Assembly (NCBI RefSeq): GCF_002005225.1 | Contig: NZ_CP019724.1 | Coordinates: 7,482,001-7,546,000, forward strand | Direction of reading: 5' to 3' | From: Streptomyces pactum | GTDB lineage: Bacteria > Actinomycetota > Actinomycetes > Streptomycetales > Streptomycetaceae | DNA length: 64,000 bases | In this document: one piece after another, positions 26,175 to 35,532 of the stretch | Layout: each line of letters starts with the position of its first letter | Numbering within the stretch: the first letter of the stretch is position 1 | Position numbers and translations under genes: made by a program | Notes under the pieces: generated by a model | The model's input: the letters and a program-made list of their open reading frames with translations, nothing else | The model's database searches: none | Told to the model about the DNA's origin: nothing

Positions 26175-27260
26175 TCACTCGGACAGCCGGTCTCCCCGCG
26201 GGCGTACACCACCGCCCGCCCGCGCGGACGGGTCGTCGGCCACGAGGTGTGCCGTGGCCAGTCCCGCGAGGAGACCCGCGCCCACCGACACCGCGGTGAA
26301 GCTCAGCGCGTTGCCGACGGCGGCCATCGCCGCGAGGCCGGTCAGGGCCACGCCCGCGGTGAGAACCACCGGCGTGGGGCGCGACGACCCCCACAGGGCG
26401 TACAGCATCCAGCCGAAGGCCGCGCCCAGCAGGACCACACCGACGACACCCTGTTCGGCCGCCTGCTGCCACACCGCCGAGTGGGGTCTGCCGTCGGTCA
26501 CCGACGACTGTGCCGCCGTCGGACTCAGCGCCCCGAATCGACCGGGGCCCACACCGAGCGCGAGGTGTTCGCGCAGCAGGTGCAGCGCGTCGCCCCACAG
26601 CCGCAGGCGATGGGAGGTCAGGGGTCCCTCCACGGAATCGGCGAGCCCGTCCGGCACGAAGTCCGCGAGGACCACCCAGGTCAGGCCGGCCACCAGGCCC
26701 GCCGCCAGCACCAGCCCGGCGATACCCGCACCGCGGCGGCGCACGCGGCCCGCGGCGAGCGAGCAGAGCAGCACCCCCGCACAGGCGGCGCAGCCGACCG
26801 CCGAGCCCAGGACCGCCGCGGTGACGGCGATCCCGACGGCCAGCAGCCGGAGCACGACCCGCACCGCCGGCACCGGACTCGCCCATGCCCCGCAGCAGGC
26901 TGCGCCCGCCGACAGCGCGAGCAGGGCGGCGGTCGCACCGGCGTGTCCGAGCGGCGCCGTGATCCGCGGCCCGGGCGAGAGATGCGGCACCGCCACCGTC
27001 AGTGCGACGCCGGCGAGCGCCGCGGCACCGGGGGCGGCGACCGGAAGGAGCGCCCCGCAGACCCGTCCCGCGGCGTAACCGGCGGCCACGGCCAGCACCG
27101 CGAGCAGCACGCCTTCCGGGCGCCCGTCCCGCGCGGCTGCCGTGATCAGGGACCAGGAGGCGCATGCCCCGAGGATCACCACACCCGCCGTGTCCGCGCC
27201 GCTCCGTCTGCCGCCGTCCGCGCCCGGACCGGCCCCGGACGCCGTCCCCCTCGCACCCAC
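26175..27260 (-). CDS. O-antigen ligase/polymerase-like membrane protein
   Basis: 361 residues with about 10 hydrophobic segments and the periplasmic signature LRLWGDALHLLREHLALGVG followed by GRPHSAVWQQAAEQGVVGVV, as in the Wzy/WaaL family. Such proteins polymerise or ligate surface glycans. The GTG at 27260 has GGGGGA 3-8 bases upstream. No other surface polysaccharide genes are adjacent, although a membrane glycosyltransferase lies 1.5 kb away. Confidence 0.8.
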   Translation of the reverse strand: MGARGTASGAGPGADGGRRSGADTAGVVILGACASWSLITAAARDGRPEGVLLAVLAVAAGYAAGRVCGALLPVAAPGAAALAGVALTVAVPHLSPGPRITAPLGHAGATAALLALSAGAACCGAWASPVPAVRVVLRLLAVGIAVTAAVLGSAVGCAACAGVLLCSLAAGRVRRRGAGIAGLVLAAGLVAGLTWVVLADFVPDGLADSVEGPLTSHRLRLWGDALHLLREHLALGVGPGRFGALSPTAAQSSVTDGRPHSAVWQQAAEQGVVGVVLLGAAFGWMLYALWGSSRPTPVVLTAGVALTGLAAMAAVGNALSFTAVSVGAGLLAGLATAHLVADDPSARAGGGVRPRGDRLSE

Positions 27261-27478
27261 GTGTCCCCCGCCCGCGTCGCCCCCGACCTGACGGGCCCCG
27301 GCCAACCGGCCGGGTCGACCGGCGACTGAGGCTCGCGGACACCGTAACGGCCGGTCGGCGGGTTGTGGACCGCCCGGCACCCGGATGTGCCGAAACGATG
27401 CGGCACCGGCCGACAGCGCTCCCGGCGGCCTCCGACCGTGCTGTCGGCGGCGTGGTCATCCGCCGTACACTCCGGGGG

Positions 27479-29092
27479 GTGACAGCCACCGCAACCTCCG
27501 TCGGCGAGTCGGACCGGACGCAGCCGCAGACCGCGCCCGCCTCGCGTGTCGCCGCGCTGCTCCCGCGCCTCCTCCCGGCCGCCGCCGCCGCGCTCTCCGG
27601 AGTGCTGCTCTACGTCAGCTTCCCGCCGCGCACCCTGTGGTGGCTGGCCCCGCTCGCCTTCGCCGTCTTCGGCCGGGTGCTGCGCGGCCGCGGCTGGAAG
27701 GCGGGACTCGGTCTCGGTTACCTCTTCGGCCTCGGCTTCCTGCTGCCGCTGCTGGTGTGGACCGGCGTGGAGGTCGGCCCCGGTCCCTGGCTCGCCCTGG
27801 TCGCGATCGAGGCGCTCTTCGTCGCGTTGGTCGGCGCGGGTGTCGCCGCCGTGTCGAAGCTGCCGGCCTGGCCCGTCTGGGCGGCGGCGCTGTGGATCGC
27901 CGGAGAGGCCGCACGCGCGCGCGTGCCGTTCGAGGGCTTTCCCTGGGGCAAGATCGCGTTCGGACAGGCGGACGGCGTGTTCCTGCCGCTCGCCGCGGTC
28001 GGTGGCACACCGGTGCTCGGCTTCGCGGTCGTCCTGTGCGGCTTCGGCCTGAGCGAGGTCGTGCGCCTGGCCGTCCGGGCGCGCCGCACCCGGGAGGTAC
28101 GGCGGGGCGCGGCGGCGGTGGCCATCCTCGGCGTGGCGGCCCCCATCGCGGGCGCCCTGGCGGCCCTGCCGCTGGTCAGCGACGAGGCGGAGGACGGCAC
28201 CGCCACGGTCGCCGTGATCCAGGGCAACGTGCCGCGCGCGGGCCTGGACTTCAACGCCCAGCGGCGGGCCGTACTCGACTACCACGCGCGCGAGACGGAC
28301 CGCCTGGCCGCCGAGGTCAGGGCCGGCAAGGTGGACCGGCCCGACTTCGTGCTGTGGCCGGAGAACTCCTCGGACATCGACCCGTTCGCCAACCCCGACG
28401 CCCGCGCGGTCATCGACCGGGCCGCCAAGGCGATCGGCGCGCCCATCTCGGTCGGCGGCGTGGTGGAACGCGACGGCAGGCTGTTCAACGAGCAGATCCT
28501 CTGGGATCCGGACAAGGGTCCCGTGGACACCTACGACAAGCGGCAGATCCAGCCGTTCGGCGAGTACCTCCCGCTGCGCTCGCTCATCGGGGCGATCAAC
28601 GACGACTGGACCTCCATGGTCAGCCAGGACTTCAGCCGGGGCACCGAACCCGGCGTGTTCACCATGGCCGACACCAAGGTCGGGCTCGTCACCTGCTACG
28701 AGGCAGCCTTCGACTGGGCGGTGCGCTCCGAGGTCCTCGACGGCGCCCAGATGATCTCCGTGCCCAGCAACAACGCGACGTTCGACCGCAGCGAGATGAC
28801 CTACCAGCAGCTCGCCATGTCCCGTATCCGCGCGGTCGAGCACAGCCGGACCGTCACCGTGCCGGTGACCAGCGGAGTCAGCGCCATCATCATGCCGGAC
28901 GGGAGGATCACCCAGAAGACCGGCATGTTCGTGGCGGACTCCCTGGTCCAGGAGGTGCCCCTGCGCTCCTCCGAGACGCCCGCCACCCGGCTGGGCGTGG
29001 TGCCGGAGACCGTACTCCTGCTGGTCGCGGCCGGCGGGCTCGGCTGGGCCGTCGCCGCCGGTGTGCGCGGGCGGCGCGCCCGTGGCGTGTAG
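27479..29092 (+). CDS. lnt: Apolipoprotein N-acyltransferase
   Basis: 537 residues: about six membrane helices, then a nitrilase-fold domain. The Glu-Lys-Cys triad is visible as LWPENSSD (Glu near residue 294), TYDKRQIQPFGEYLPLR (Lys near 353) and VTCYEAAFD (Cys near 404). It adds the third acyl chain to lipoproteins, such as the binding protein at 57402. The GTG at 27479 follows a G-run; earlier in-frame starts lie in the divergent spacer. Confidence 0.9.
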   Translation: MTATATSVGESDRTQPQTAPASRVAALLPRLLPAAAAALSGVLLYVSFPPRTLWWLAPLAFAVFGRVLRGRGWKAGLGLGYLFGLGFLLPLLVWTGVEVGPGPWLALVAIEALFVALVGAGVAAVSKLPAWPVWAAALWIAGEAARARVPFEGFPWGKIAFGQADGVFLPLAAVGGTPVLGFAVVLCGFGLSEVVRLAVRARRTREVRRGAAAVAILGVAAPIAGALAALPLVSDEAEDGTATVAVIQGNVPRAGLDFNAQRRAVLDYHARETDRLAAEVRAGKVDRPDFVLWPENSSDIDPFANPDARAVIDRAAKAIGAPISVGGVVERDGRLFNEQILWDPDKGPVDTYDKRQIQPFGEYLPLRSLIGAINDDWTSMVSQDFSRGTEPGVFTMADTKVGLVTCYEAAFDWAVRSEVLDGAQMISVPSNNATFDRSEMTYQQLAMSRIRAVEHSRTVTVPVTSGVSAIIMPDGRITQKTGMFVADSLVQEVPLRSSETPATRLGVVPETVLLLVAAGGLGWAVAAGVRGRRARGV

Positions 29093-29160
29093 CCGTACGC
29101 CCGCCGCATGCCCCGCGGCGTCGGCGGGAGCGGCCCGACCGGCCCGTTAGGGTCGTGGGC

Positions 29161-29640
29161 ATGGCTACTCCCGACTTCATCCGCGACCTGCGCGCCTCGG
29201 CCGGACACCAACTGCTGTGGCTCCCCGGAGTCACCGCTGTCGTCTTCGACGACGAGGGCCGGGTGCTGCTGAACCGGCGGGCCGACAATGGGCGCTGGTC
29301 ACTGATCGGCGGCATCCCGGAACCGGGAGAGCAGCCCGCCGCCTGTGCCGTGCGCGAAGTCGAGGAGGAGACGGCCGTACGGTGCGTCGTCGAGCGGGTG
29401 GTCCTCGTCCAGGCGCTGAACCCGGTCACGTACGACAACGGCGACGTCTGCCAGTACATGGACGTCACCTTCCGGTGCCGGGCCGTCGGCGGCGAGGCCC
29501 GGGTCAACGACGACGAGTCGCTGGACGTGGGGTGGTTCGCGGTGGACGCGCTGCCGGACCTCAGGGAATTCGGGCGGACCCGGGTCAAGCAGGCACTGTC
29601 CGACGCCCCCACATGGTTCGACCCCACTGGTTCCCGCTGA
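29161..29640 (+). CDS. Nudix hydrolase
   Basis: 159 residues. The Nudix box reads GGIPEPGEQPAACAVREVEE followed by ETAV: all acidic metal ligands are kept, but the final conserved Gly is Ala. The fold continues with TAVVFDDEGRVLLNRR upstream and GWFAVDALPDL downstream, typical of ADP-ribose or MutT-like pyrophosphohydrolases. Substrate unknown. Confidence 0.88.
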   Translation: MATPDFIRDLRASAGHQLLWLPGVTAVVFDDEGRVLLNRRADNGRWSLIGGIPEPGEQPAACAVREVEEETAVRCVVERVVLVQALNPVTYDNGDVCQYMDVTFRCRAVGGEARVNDDESLDVGWFAVDALPDLREFGRTRVKQALSDAPTWFDPTGSR

Positions 29641-29694
29641 AGTATGGTGCGTGCCCACATGGGGGGTGGGGCGGGCGCTCCGTAGGGTCGGGAC

Positions 29695-30495
29695 ATGACC
29701 TCGCCCAGTGTCCTCCCGGCCCTCCACGCCTCCCCGCTCGACCTCGGCGGCCGTACCGCCCTCGTCACCGGCGCCGCCGGCGGCATCGGCCGTGCCTGCG
29801 CGCAGCGGCTGGCCGCGGCGGGAGCCAAGGTCAGAGCGGTCGACCGGGACGCCGCCGGGCTGGACGCGCTCGCCGAGAGCTGCGCGGACCTCGCGGGCGG
29901 CGTCGAACCCCACGTCCTGGACCTGACCGACCTGGACGCCGCCGAGCTCTCCGCCGCCGGCACCGACATCCTGGTGAACAACGCCGGGCTGCAGTTGGTG
30001 CGGCCGATCGAGGAGTTCCCGCCGGACGTCTTCCACACCGTGCTCACCGTGATGCTGGAGGCACCCTTCCGCCTCATCCGAGGCGCCCTGCCCCACATGT
30101 ACGGGCAGGGCTGGGGCCGCATCGTCAACATCTCCTCCGTCCACGGTCTGCGCGCCTCGGCCTACAAGGCGGCCTACGTCTCCGCCAAGCACGGGCTGGA
30201 GGGACTGTCCAAGACCGCCGCCCTCGAAGGCGCCGCCCACGGCGTCACCTCCAACTGCGTGAACCCCTCCTACGTGCGCACCCCGCTCGTGGAGCAGCAG
30301 ATCACCGACCAGGCCCGGGCGCACGGCATCCCCGAGGAACAGGTGCTGGCCGACGTACTGCTGCGGGACAGCGCCGTGCGGCGGCTCATCGAACCGGAGG
30401 AGGTCGCCGACGCCGTGGCCTACCTGTGCGGCCCGCAGGCGTCCTTCGTCACCGGCACCTCACTCGTCCTGGACGGCGGCTGGACCGCGCACTGA
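29695..30495 (+). CDS. 3-hydroxybutyrate dehydrogenase (short-chain dehydrogenase)
   Basis: 266 residues. Nucleotide-binding TGAAGGIGRA (near residue 26), NNAG, catalytic Ser in NISSVHG and the YxxxK motif as YVSAKHG. The extra VNPSYVRTPLVEQQI and PEEQVLADVLL segments are hallmarks of D-3-hydroxybutyrate dehydrogenase, which oxidises the ketone body or PHB monomer to acetoacetate with NAD+. It is followed by a GAF/PucR regulator and a convergent metabolite:H+ symporter, a plausible uptake and catabolism set. Confidence 0.85.
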   Translation: MTSPSVLPALHASPLDLGGRTALVTGAAGGIGRACAQRLAAAGAKVRAVDRDAAGLDALAESCADLAGGVEPHVLDLTDLDAAELSAAGTDILVNNAGLQLVRPIEEFPPDVFHTVLTVMLEAPFRLIRGALPHMYGQGWGRIVNISSVHGLRASAYKAAYVSAKHGLEGLSKTAALEGAAHGVTSNCVNPSYVRTPLVEQQITDQARAHGIPEEQVLADVLLRDSAVRRLIEPEEVADAVAYLCGPQASFVTGTSLVLDGGWTAH

Positions 30496-30560
30496 CCGGA
30501 CCGCGCACTGCCTGGACCGCGGGGTGCTGCCTGGACCGCGGCGTGCTGCCTGGACCACGC
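30487..30560. repeat. Short imperfect tandem repeats between two genes
   Basis: About four copies of an approximately 19-bp unit around CTGCCTGGACCGCGG run from the stop of the dehydrogenase gene into the leader of the regulator gene. Confidence 0.5.
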
Positions 30561-30664
30561 ACCGAGACCGGTGGCGGTCCGCTCACCGAGCCTGGAGGTG
30601 CCTCGGCTGCCCGGGTTTTCCACAGGGCTGCCGGGACGACCGTGCGATGGGGAATCCTGAGAGC

Positions 30665-32665
30665 ATGTCCCGCGATCACGTGCAGTCCGCCGAGCGCTTC
30701 GCCCACGACGCCGGAGCGCCGGCCGGGGAGCCCGAAGCGTCGCTCCGCGAGGCCGGCGACGCCGTGCACCCGGCGACCGCCGCCGTCGAGACGCCGTTCC
30801 TGGAGCTGCTGGCCCGGGGCGCGTCCGCCGACGCCTACGAGCAGCCGGTGCTGCTCGCCCGCGCCGAGGCGGGACCGGCCGAGCGGATCGCCGCGCTCGA
30901 ACGGGCGAAGGACCTCGCCCTGCGCGTGCGCTCCGAACTGGAGGGCCGGCGCAGGCGTGAGGCCGAGCTGTCGGCACTGTTCGAGACGGCCCACGACCTC
31001 GCCGGGCTGCGCGACCTGGACGCCGTCCTGCGCGCGATCGTGCAGCGGGCCCGCTCGCTGCTCGGCACCGACGTGGCCTACCTCAGCCTCAACGACCCGG
31101 CCCGCGGCGACACCTACATGCGCGTCACCGAGGGCTCGGTCGCGGCCCGCTTCCAGCAACTGCGGCTCGGCATGGGGGAGGGGCTCGGCGGCCTCGTCGC
31201 CCAGACCGCCCGCCCCTACGTCACCGACGACTACTTCAAGGACGCCCGCTTCCAGCACACCCGCACCATCGACGCGGGCGTACACGACGAGGGCCTGGTC
31301 GCGATCCTCGGCGTACCCCTCATGCTCGGCCACCACGTCATCGGCGTGCTCTTCGCCGCGGACCGGCGCGCCCGCGTCTTCGAGCGCGAGCAGATCGCCC
31401 TGCTCGGCTCCTTCGCCGCCCTCGCGGCAGCCGCCATCGACACCGCGAACCTGCTCGCCGAGACCCGCTCGGCCCTCGCCGGCCTGGAGCGGGCCAACGA
31501 GATCATCCGGGACCGCAGCGGCGTGATCGAGCGTGCGTCGGACGTCCACGACCGGCTCGCCGAGCTCGTGCTGCGCGGCGGCGGTGTCCACGACGTCGCC
31601 GCCGCCGTCTCCCAGGTGCTGGCCGGCACCGTCGAATTCACCGAGGCCGCCTCGGCGCCGGCGCGGGCCCTGGCGACGTCCCGGGCCGAGGGTCACGCGG
31701 TGCGGCACGAGGACGACTGGATCGCCGCCGTCGCCGCCGGCGACGAGTTGCTCGGCGCCCTCGTGCTGCGCGGCCACCCCGGGCTCGACCCCGTCGACCA
31801 GCTCACCCTGGAACGCGCCGCGATGGTCACCTCCCTCCTCCTGCTCGCCCGGCGCTCCGCCGCCGAGGCCGAACAGCGCGTGCGCGGCGAGCTGCTGGAC
31901 GACCTGCTCGACGCCCGGGACCGCGATCCGCGCCTGCTGGGCGACCGCGCCCGACGGCTGCGTGCCGACCTGGACGCCACCCACGTCGTACTCGCCGCCC
32001 GCCTCGACGCCACCGCACCCGACGCCGACCAGGAGGCGGACGCGCGCAGACGCCTGTGGGCCGCCGCCTCCCACCTGGCCGCGACCCGGCACGGCCTGGC
32101 CGCCGCCCGGGACGGCGGCACCGTCCTGCTGCTGCCCCTGACCGCCGGGGGCGGTGCCACGGACCTGGCCCGTCGCACCGCCAGGCACCTCGGGACGGCC
32201 GTCCACGAGGCCGTCACCGTCGGCGCCTCCGGCCCCGTGGAGGACCTCGCCGCTCATCCCGACGCCGTGGCCGCCGCCTACACCGAGGCCAGACGCTGCC
32301 TGGACGCGCTGCGCCTGCTGGGTCGCTCCGGGGACGGTGCCGCCGCCGAGGACTTCGGTTTCCTGGGTCTGCTGCTGGCCGGGGACCAGAACGTCCCCGG
32401 CTTCGTCGAGCGCACCATCGGCGAGGTCGTGGCCTACGACGAGCGACGCGGTACCGAACTTCTGCGCACCCTCGACGCGTACTTCGCCTGCGGCATGAGC
32501 CCCGCCCGCACCAAGGACGCACTGCACGTCCACGTCAACACGGTCGCCCAGCGCCTCGAACGCGTCGGCCGCCTCCTGGGCGACGACTGGCAGAGCCCCG
32601 ACCGGGCACTGGAGATACAACTGGCCCTCAGGCTCCACCGGCTGTCGATACCGGCACCGCACTGA
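30665..32665 (+). CDS. GAF-domain PucR/CdaR-type transcriptional regulator
   Basis: 666 residues: a helical N-terminus, a GAF domain (residues about 105-260, with LRLGMGEGLGGLVA and VPLMLGHHVIGVLFAA), a central CdaR-like domain, and a C-terminal PucR helix-turn-helix (LRTLDAYFACGMSPARTKDA, HVHVNTVAQRLERVGRLLG). It likely activates the upstream hydroxybutyrate dehydrogenase gene in response to a small carboxylate. ATG 30665 is used; ATG 30647 is in frame and possible. Confidence 0.85.
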   Translation: MSRDHVQSAERFAHDAGAPAGEPEASLREAGDAVHPATAAVETPFLELLARGASADAYEQPVLLARAEAGPAERIAALERAKDLALRVRSELEGRRRREAELSALFETAHDLAGLRDLDAVLRAIVQRARSLLGTDVAYLSLNDPARGDTYMRVTEGSVAARFQQLRLGMGEGLGGLVAQTARPYVTDDYFKDARFQHTRTIDAGVHDEGLVAILGVPLMLGHHVIGVLFAADRRARVFEREQIALLGSFAALAAAAIDTANLLAETRSALAGLERANEIIRDRSGVIERASDVHDRLAELVLRGGGVHDVAAAVSQVLAGTVEFTEAASAPARALATSRAEGHAVRHEDDWIAAVAAGDELLGALVLRGHPGLDPVDQLTLERAAMVTSLLLLARRSAAEAEQRVRGELLDDLLDARDRDPRLLGDRARRLRADLDATHVVLAARLDATAPDADQEADARRRLWAAASHLAATRHGLAAARDGGTVLLLPLTAGGGATDLARRTARHLGTAVHEAVTVGASGPVEDLAAHPDAVAAAYTEARRCLDALRLLGRSGDGAAAEDFGFLGLLLAGDQNVPGFVERTIGEVVAYDERRGTELLRTLDAYFACGMSPARTKDALHVHVNTVAQRLERVGRLLGDDWQSPDRALEIQLALRLHRLSIPAPH

Positions 32666-32707
32666 CCCCCGCACGCACGGGCGCACGGGGGTTGGTGGCG
32701 GGCCAGG

Positions 32708-34105
32708 TCACATGGTGCGCGCCCCCGGCTCCCGGGAGACACCCCCCTCCGGCTCCTCCCCGTCCCCGGCCTCGTGATCGTGGCAGGACATGACGTCGGT
32801 GAGGTCCCGATGCCGGGTCTCCTTCGCCACGCCCACGGCGATCAGCGTCAGCACGGCCGCGGCGATGACGTAGAGGGAGACCGGGGTGGAACTGTCGTAC
32901 TCGGACAGCAGCGCGGTGGCGATCAGCGGAGCGGGAGCCCCTGCCGCGACGGAGGCGAACTGGGCGCCGATCGAAGCACCGGAGTAGCGCATCCGCGTCG
33001 CGAACATCTCGGAGAAGAAGGCCGCCTGGGGCGCGTACATCGCACCGTGCAGCACCAGTCCCACGGTCACGGCGAGGAGCAGACTGCCGAAGTCACCGGA
33101 GTCGATCAGTACGAAGAACGGGAACATCCACAGGCCGACACCCGCCGCGCCCAGCAGATACACGGGGCGCCGGCCGATCCGGTCCGACAGCGCCCCCCAG
33201 GCCGGGATGACCGCGAAGTGCACGGCCGAGGCGATCAGCACCGCGTTGAGCGCGGACTGCTCGGAGACACCGGCCGAGGTGGTGGCGTAGACGAGGATGA
33301 AGGCCGTGATGACGTAGTAGCTGATGTTCTCCGCCATCCGCGCGCCCATCGCGATCAGTACGTCACGCCAGTGGTGCCGCAGCACGGAGACCAGCGGAAG
33401 CGGCTCGGCCTGCGTCTTGCGGGTCTGCGCCTGCGCCAACGCCTGCTTGAAGACGGGCGATTCATCGACAGACAGACGAATCCACAAACCGACCATGACC
33501 AGCACGCCGGAGAGCAGGAACGGTATCCGCCAGCCCCAACTGTTGAAGGCGGAGTCCGACAGCACGGCCGTCAGCAGCGACAGCACGCCGGTCGCCAGCA
33601 ACTGCCCCGCCGGCGCCCCGGTCTGCGGCCACGAAGCCCAGAACCCGCGCCGCCGCGCGTCCCCGTGCTCCGACACCAGCAGCACCGCCCCGCCCCACTC
33701 GCCGCCGAGCGCGAAACCCTGGACGAGCCGCAACACGGTCAGCAGCACGGGAGCGGCCGTGCCGATGGTCGCGTGCGTGGGGAGCAGGCCGATCGCGAAG
33801 GTTGCCCCGCCCATCATCAACAGGCTCAGCACGAGGAGCTTCTTGCGCCCGATCCGGTCACCGTAGTGCCCGAACACCAGGGCCCCCAGCGGACGTGCGG
33901 CGAACCCGACGGCGTACGTCAGGAACGACAGCAGCGTGCCGACCAGTGGGTCGGAGTCCGGGAAGAACAGCCTGTTGAAGACGAGGGCGGCGGCGGAGCC
34001 GTAGAGGAAGAAGTCGTACCACTCGATGGTGGTGCCGATGAGGGACGCGGCGACGATGCGCTTGAGGTTGTTCGGAGCTGGCGGAGCGGTTGCGGGCGAC
34101 GACAT
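32708..34105 (-). CDS. MFS metabolite:H+ symporter (MHS family)
   Basis: 465 residues, 12 membrane helices. The MHS start IVAASLIGTTIEWYDFFLYG and the loop motifs GHYGDRIGRKK and GGEWGGAVLLVSEH are clear. Members import small carboxylates such as shikimate, citrate or hydroxy acids with protons. It converges on the GAF/PucR regulator, next to the 3-hydroxybutyrate dehydrogenase gene, so a hydroxybutyrate-like substrate is plausible. ATG 34105 has AGGAAG 8 bases upstream. Confidence 0.88.
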   Translation of the reverse strand: MSSPATAPPAPNNLKRIVAASLIGTTIEWYDFFLYGSAAALVFNRLFFPDSDPLVGTLLSFLTYAVGFAARPLGALVFGHYGDRIGRKKLLVLSLLMMGGATFAIGLLPTHATIGTAAPVLLTVLRLVQGFALGGEWGGAVLLVSEHGDARRRGFWASWPQTGAPAGQLLATGVLSLLTAVLSDSAFNSWGWRIPFLLSGVLVMVGLWIRLSVDESPVFKQALAQAQTRKTQAEPLPLVSVLRHHWRDVLIAMGARMAENISYYVITAFILVYATTSAGVSEQSALNAVLIASAVHFAVIPAWGALSDRIGRRPVYLLGAAGVGLWMFPFFVLIDSGDFGSLLLAVTVGLVLHGAMYAPQAAFFSEMFATRMRYSGASIGAQFASVAAGAPAPLIATALLSEYDSSTPVSLYVIAAAVLTLIAVGVAKETRHRDLTDVMSCHDHEAGDGEEPEGGVSREPGARTM

Positions 34106-34320
34106 CGGCACCACTTCCTGGGGTGTGACGGGGACGTTTGCGTGTCGCCATACCGTAGGAAACCGCAGGTCAAGCGCACATGTGGCGGCGCAACATAGTT
34201 CGAGGGTCGGCTATGCGCGCGGCCACCATGCCGGCTGAGGGAAAGGTGTCTCAGGGGATCGGTGGTGGTCGAAACGAGTGCCGTTCGGGACGCGCAGTTC
34301 AGGGTGATTCGACGGTGCGG

Positions 34321-34869
34321 AGCGAACATCGCCGCATCCCGCCAGCCGATCGGCCGGCCGGCCGCCTCCGCCTTCTCCATCATCGGCACCAGGTACGGCA
34401 GCGTGAGCGGGAACGCCTCCTTCCTGCGCAGCGCCCGCTTGTTCTTCCGCCGGTACTGCGCCAACAGCGCCCGATACAGGCTGTTGTCCGGCTTCTTCCC
34501 CGCCGGCATCGACGTACGGACCAGGGACATGTAGTGCCGGATCGTGGTGACCTTCAGGCCCTGCGCCATGTGGTGACGGCCGTACTCGGTGTACGTCGCC
34601 GTCGTGCACGACTTCGCCACCCTCCCCTGCTCCGCACACCATGCCTCGAACAGCCGCATCGCGGTGCGCCGCTGCGGGGAACCCTCCTCCTCGGCCTCCC
34701 TGATGGCCTGAGCGGTCTCCTCACTGACGTACAGGTCCCGCTCCGTGTACGCCGTGCGCGGAGTGTCCCTGGTCGAGATAGCCTCGCCCGGCATCAGCAC
34801 CGTGTGCGCATCGACGAGCGGGCGCCCAAGGCCCGTCGTGGCGGGATGAGGGCACTGGCTACTCGCCAT
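34321..34869 (-). pseudogene. Truncated tyrosine recombinase / phage-type integrase
   Basis: About 183 residues of an integrase N-terminal half: YTERDLYVSEETAQAIREAE, AWCAEQGRVAKSCTTATYTE, KVTTIRHYMSLVRTSMPAGK and FPLTLPYLVPMMEKAEA, ending at GWRDAAMFA. Sequence similarity stops abruptly at about 34321, just before the catalytic Arg region, so the R-H-R-Y catalytic domain is absent. The frame stays open past the break into unrelated sequence. The start may be ATG 34869 or ATG 34794. Confidence 0.75.
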
Positions 34870-35026
34870 CGAGTCGCTGAAGAACCTGCGTGAGGTCACC
34901 GGTTTCGAGCGGGCCGGCGAGTACCCGTGTCATGCAGTCGATGCCAGGGTCCCGGACTATCAGTCCGTCAGAGCACCAGAAGTAGCGGCCGCCCAACTCC
35001 TCGCCAGTTTGGGACCACCTCTTCAT
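34859..35026 (-). CDS. Small protein overlapping the integrase remnant, 55 aa
   Basis: The reading frame starts MKRWSQTGEELGGRYFWCSD and ends QVLQRLDGE. Its stop overlaps the first in-frame ATG (34869) of the integrase remnant by 11 bp, an arrangement typical of translational coupling. No membrane segment or known motif; possibly a mobile-element accessory gene. There is no strong ribosome site at ATG 35026. Confidence 0.4.
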   Translation of the reverse strand: MKRWSQTGEELGGRYFWCSDGLIVRDPGIDCMTRVLAGPLETGDLTQVLQRLDGE

Positions 35027-35088
35027 CCGGGGAGTATGTCGATCCGGCTCGGCGTGCTCAACCGGGTTCTCCGGCAAGCTGCAGCCTC

Positions 35089-35532
35089 GTGAACGTGAAC
35101 CTTGTCCCCGGTGATCCCTGGGACCGGACAGCCCCGCTGCTGCCGGTGCGCCCACGGCGGCACCGCCATCCCGGACGGCTCCCGGTGCCGGACAGGGTCG
35201 CACTGGCGGGCATCGTTGACGTCCTGCACAAGGGCGTGGCCTGGTGCGACGTGCCAAGAGAAGTAGTGGGCCGGTCCGGGGTGACGGCCTGGCGCGGGCT
35301 GCGGGACTGGACCGTGGCCGGAGTCCGGCCGCGCCTGCATTCAGCCCTGCTGACCGGGATGCGTCGCGCCGACCTGCTGGAACTGGATGACTGCTCTGTA
35401 GACGGATCGCACGTCCAGGCCCTCAAAGGGGGATCACGTCGGCCCCTCTCCGGTGAGATGGTCGGGGGAGTGCCCGCCGCCCCGGCGGACTGCTGGTCGC
35501 CTGTGCGGGCGGCGGGAGTCCTGGATCAGTAG
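35089..35532 (+). pseudogene. IS5-type transposase, N-terminal stump
   Basis: The frame reads WDRTAPLLPVRPRRHRHPGR, VLHKGVAWCDVP, VTAWRGLRDWTVAGVRPRLH and DDCSVDGSHVQALKGG, the N-terminal half (DUF4096 plus the first Asp region) of IS5/IS1182-type transposases. Similarity ends near 35440, and the remaining DDE residues are missing. The stop at 35532 overlaps the 3' end of the GH6 gene. Confidence 0.72.

Noticed and set aside
32774..34198. Rightward frame of 474 codons
   Set aside because: Antisense shadow of the MHS symporter.
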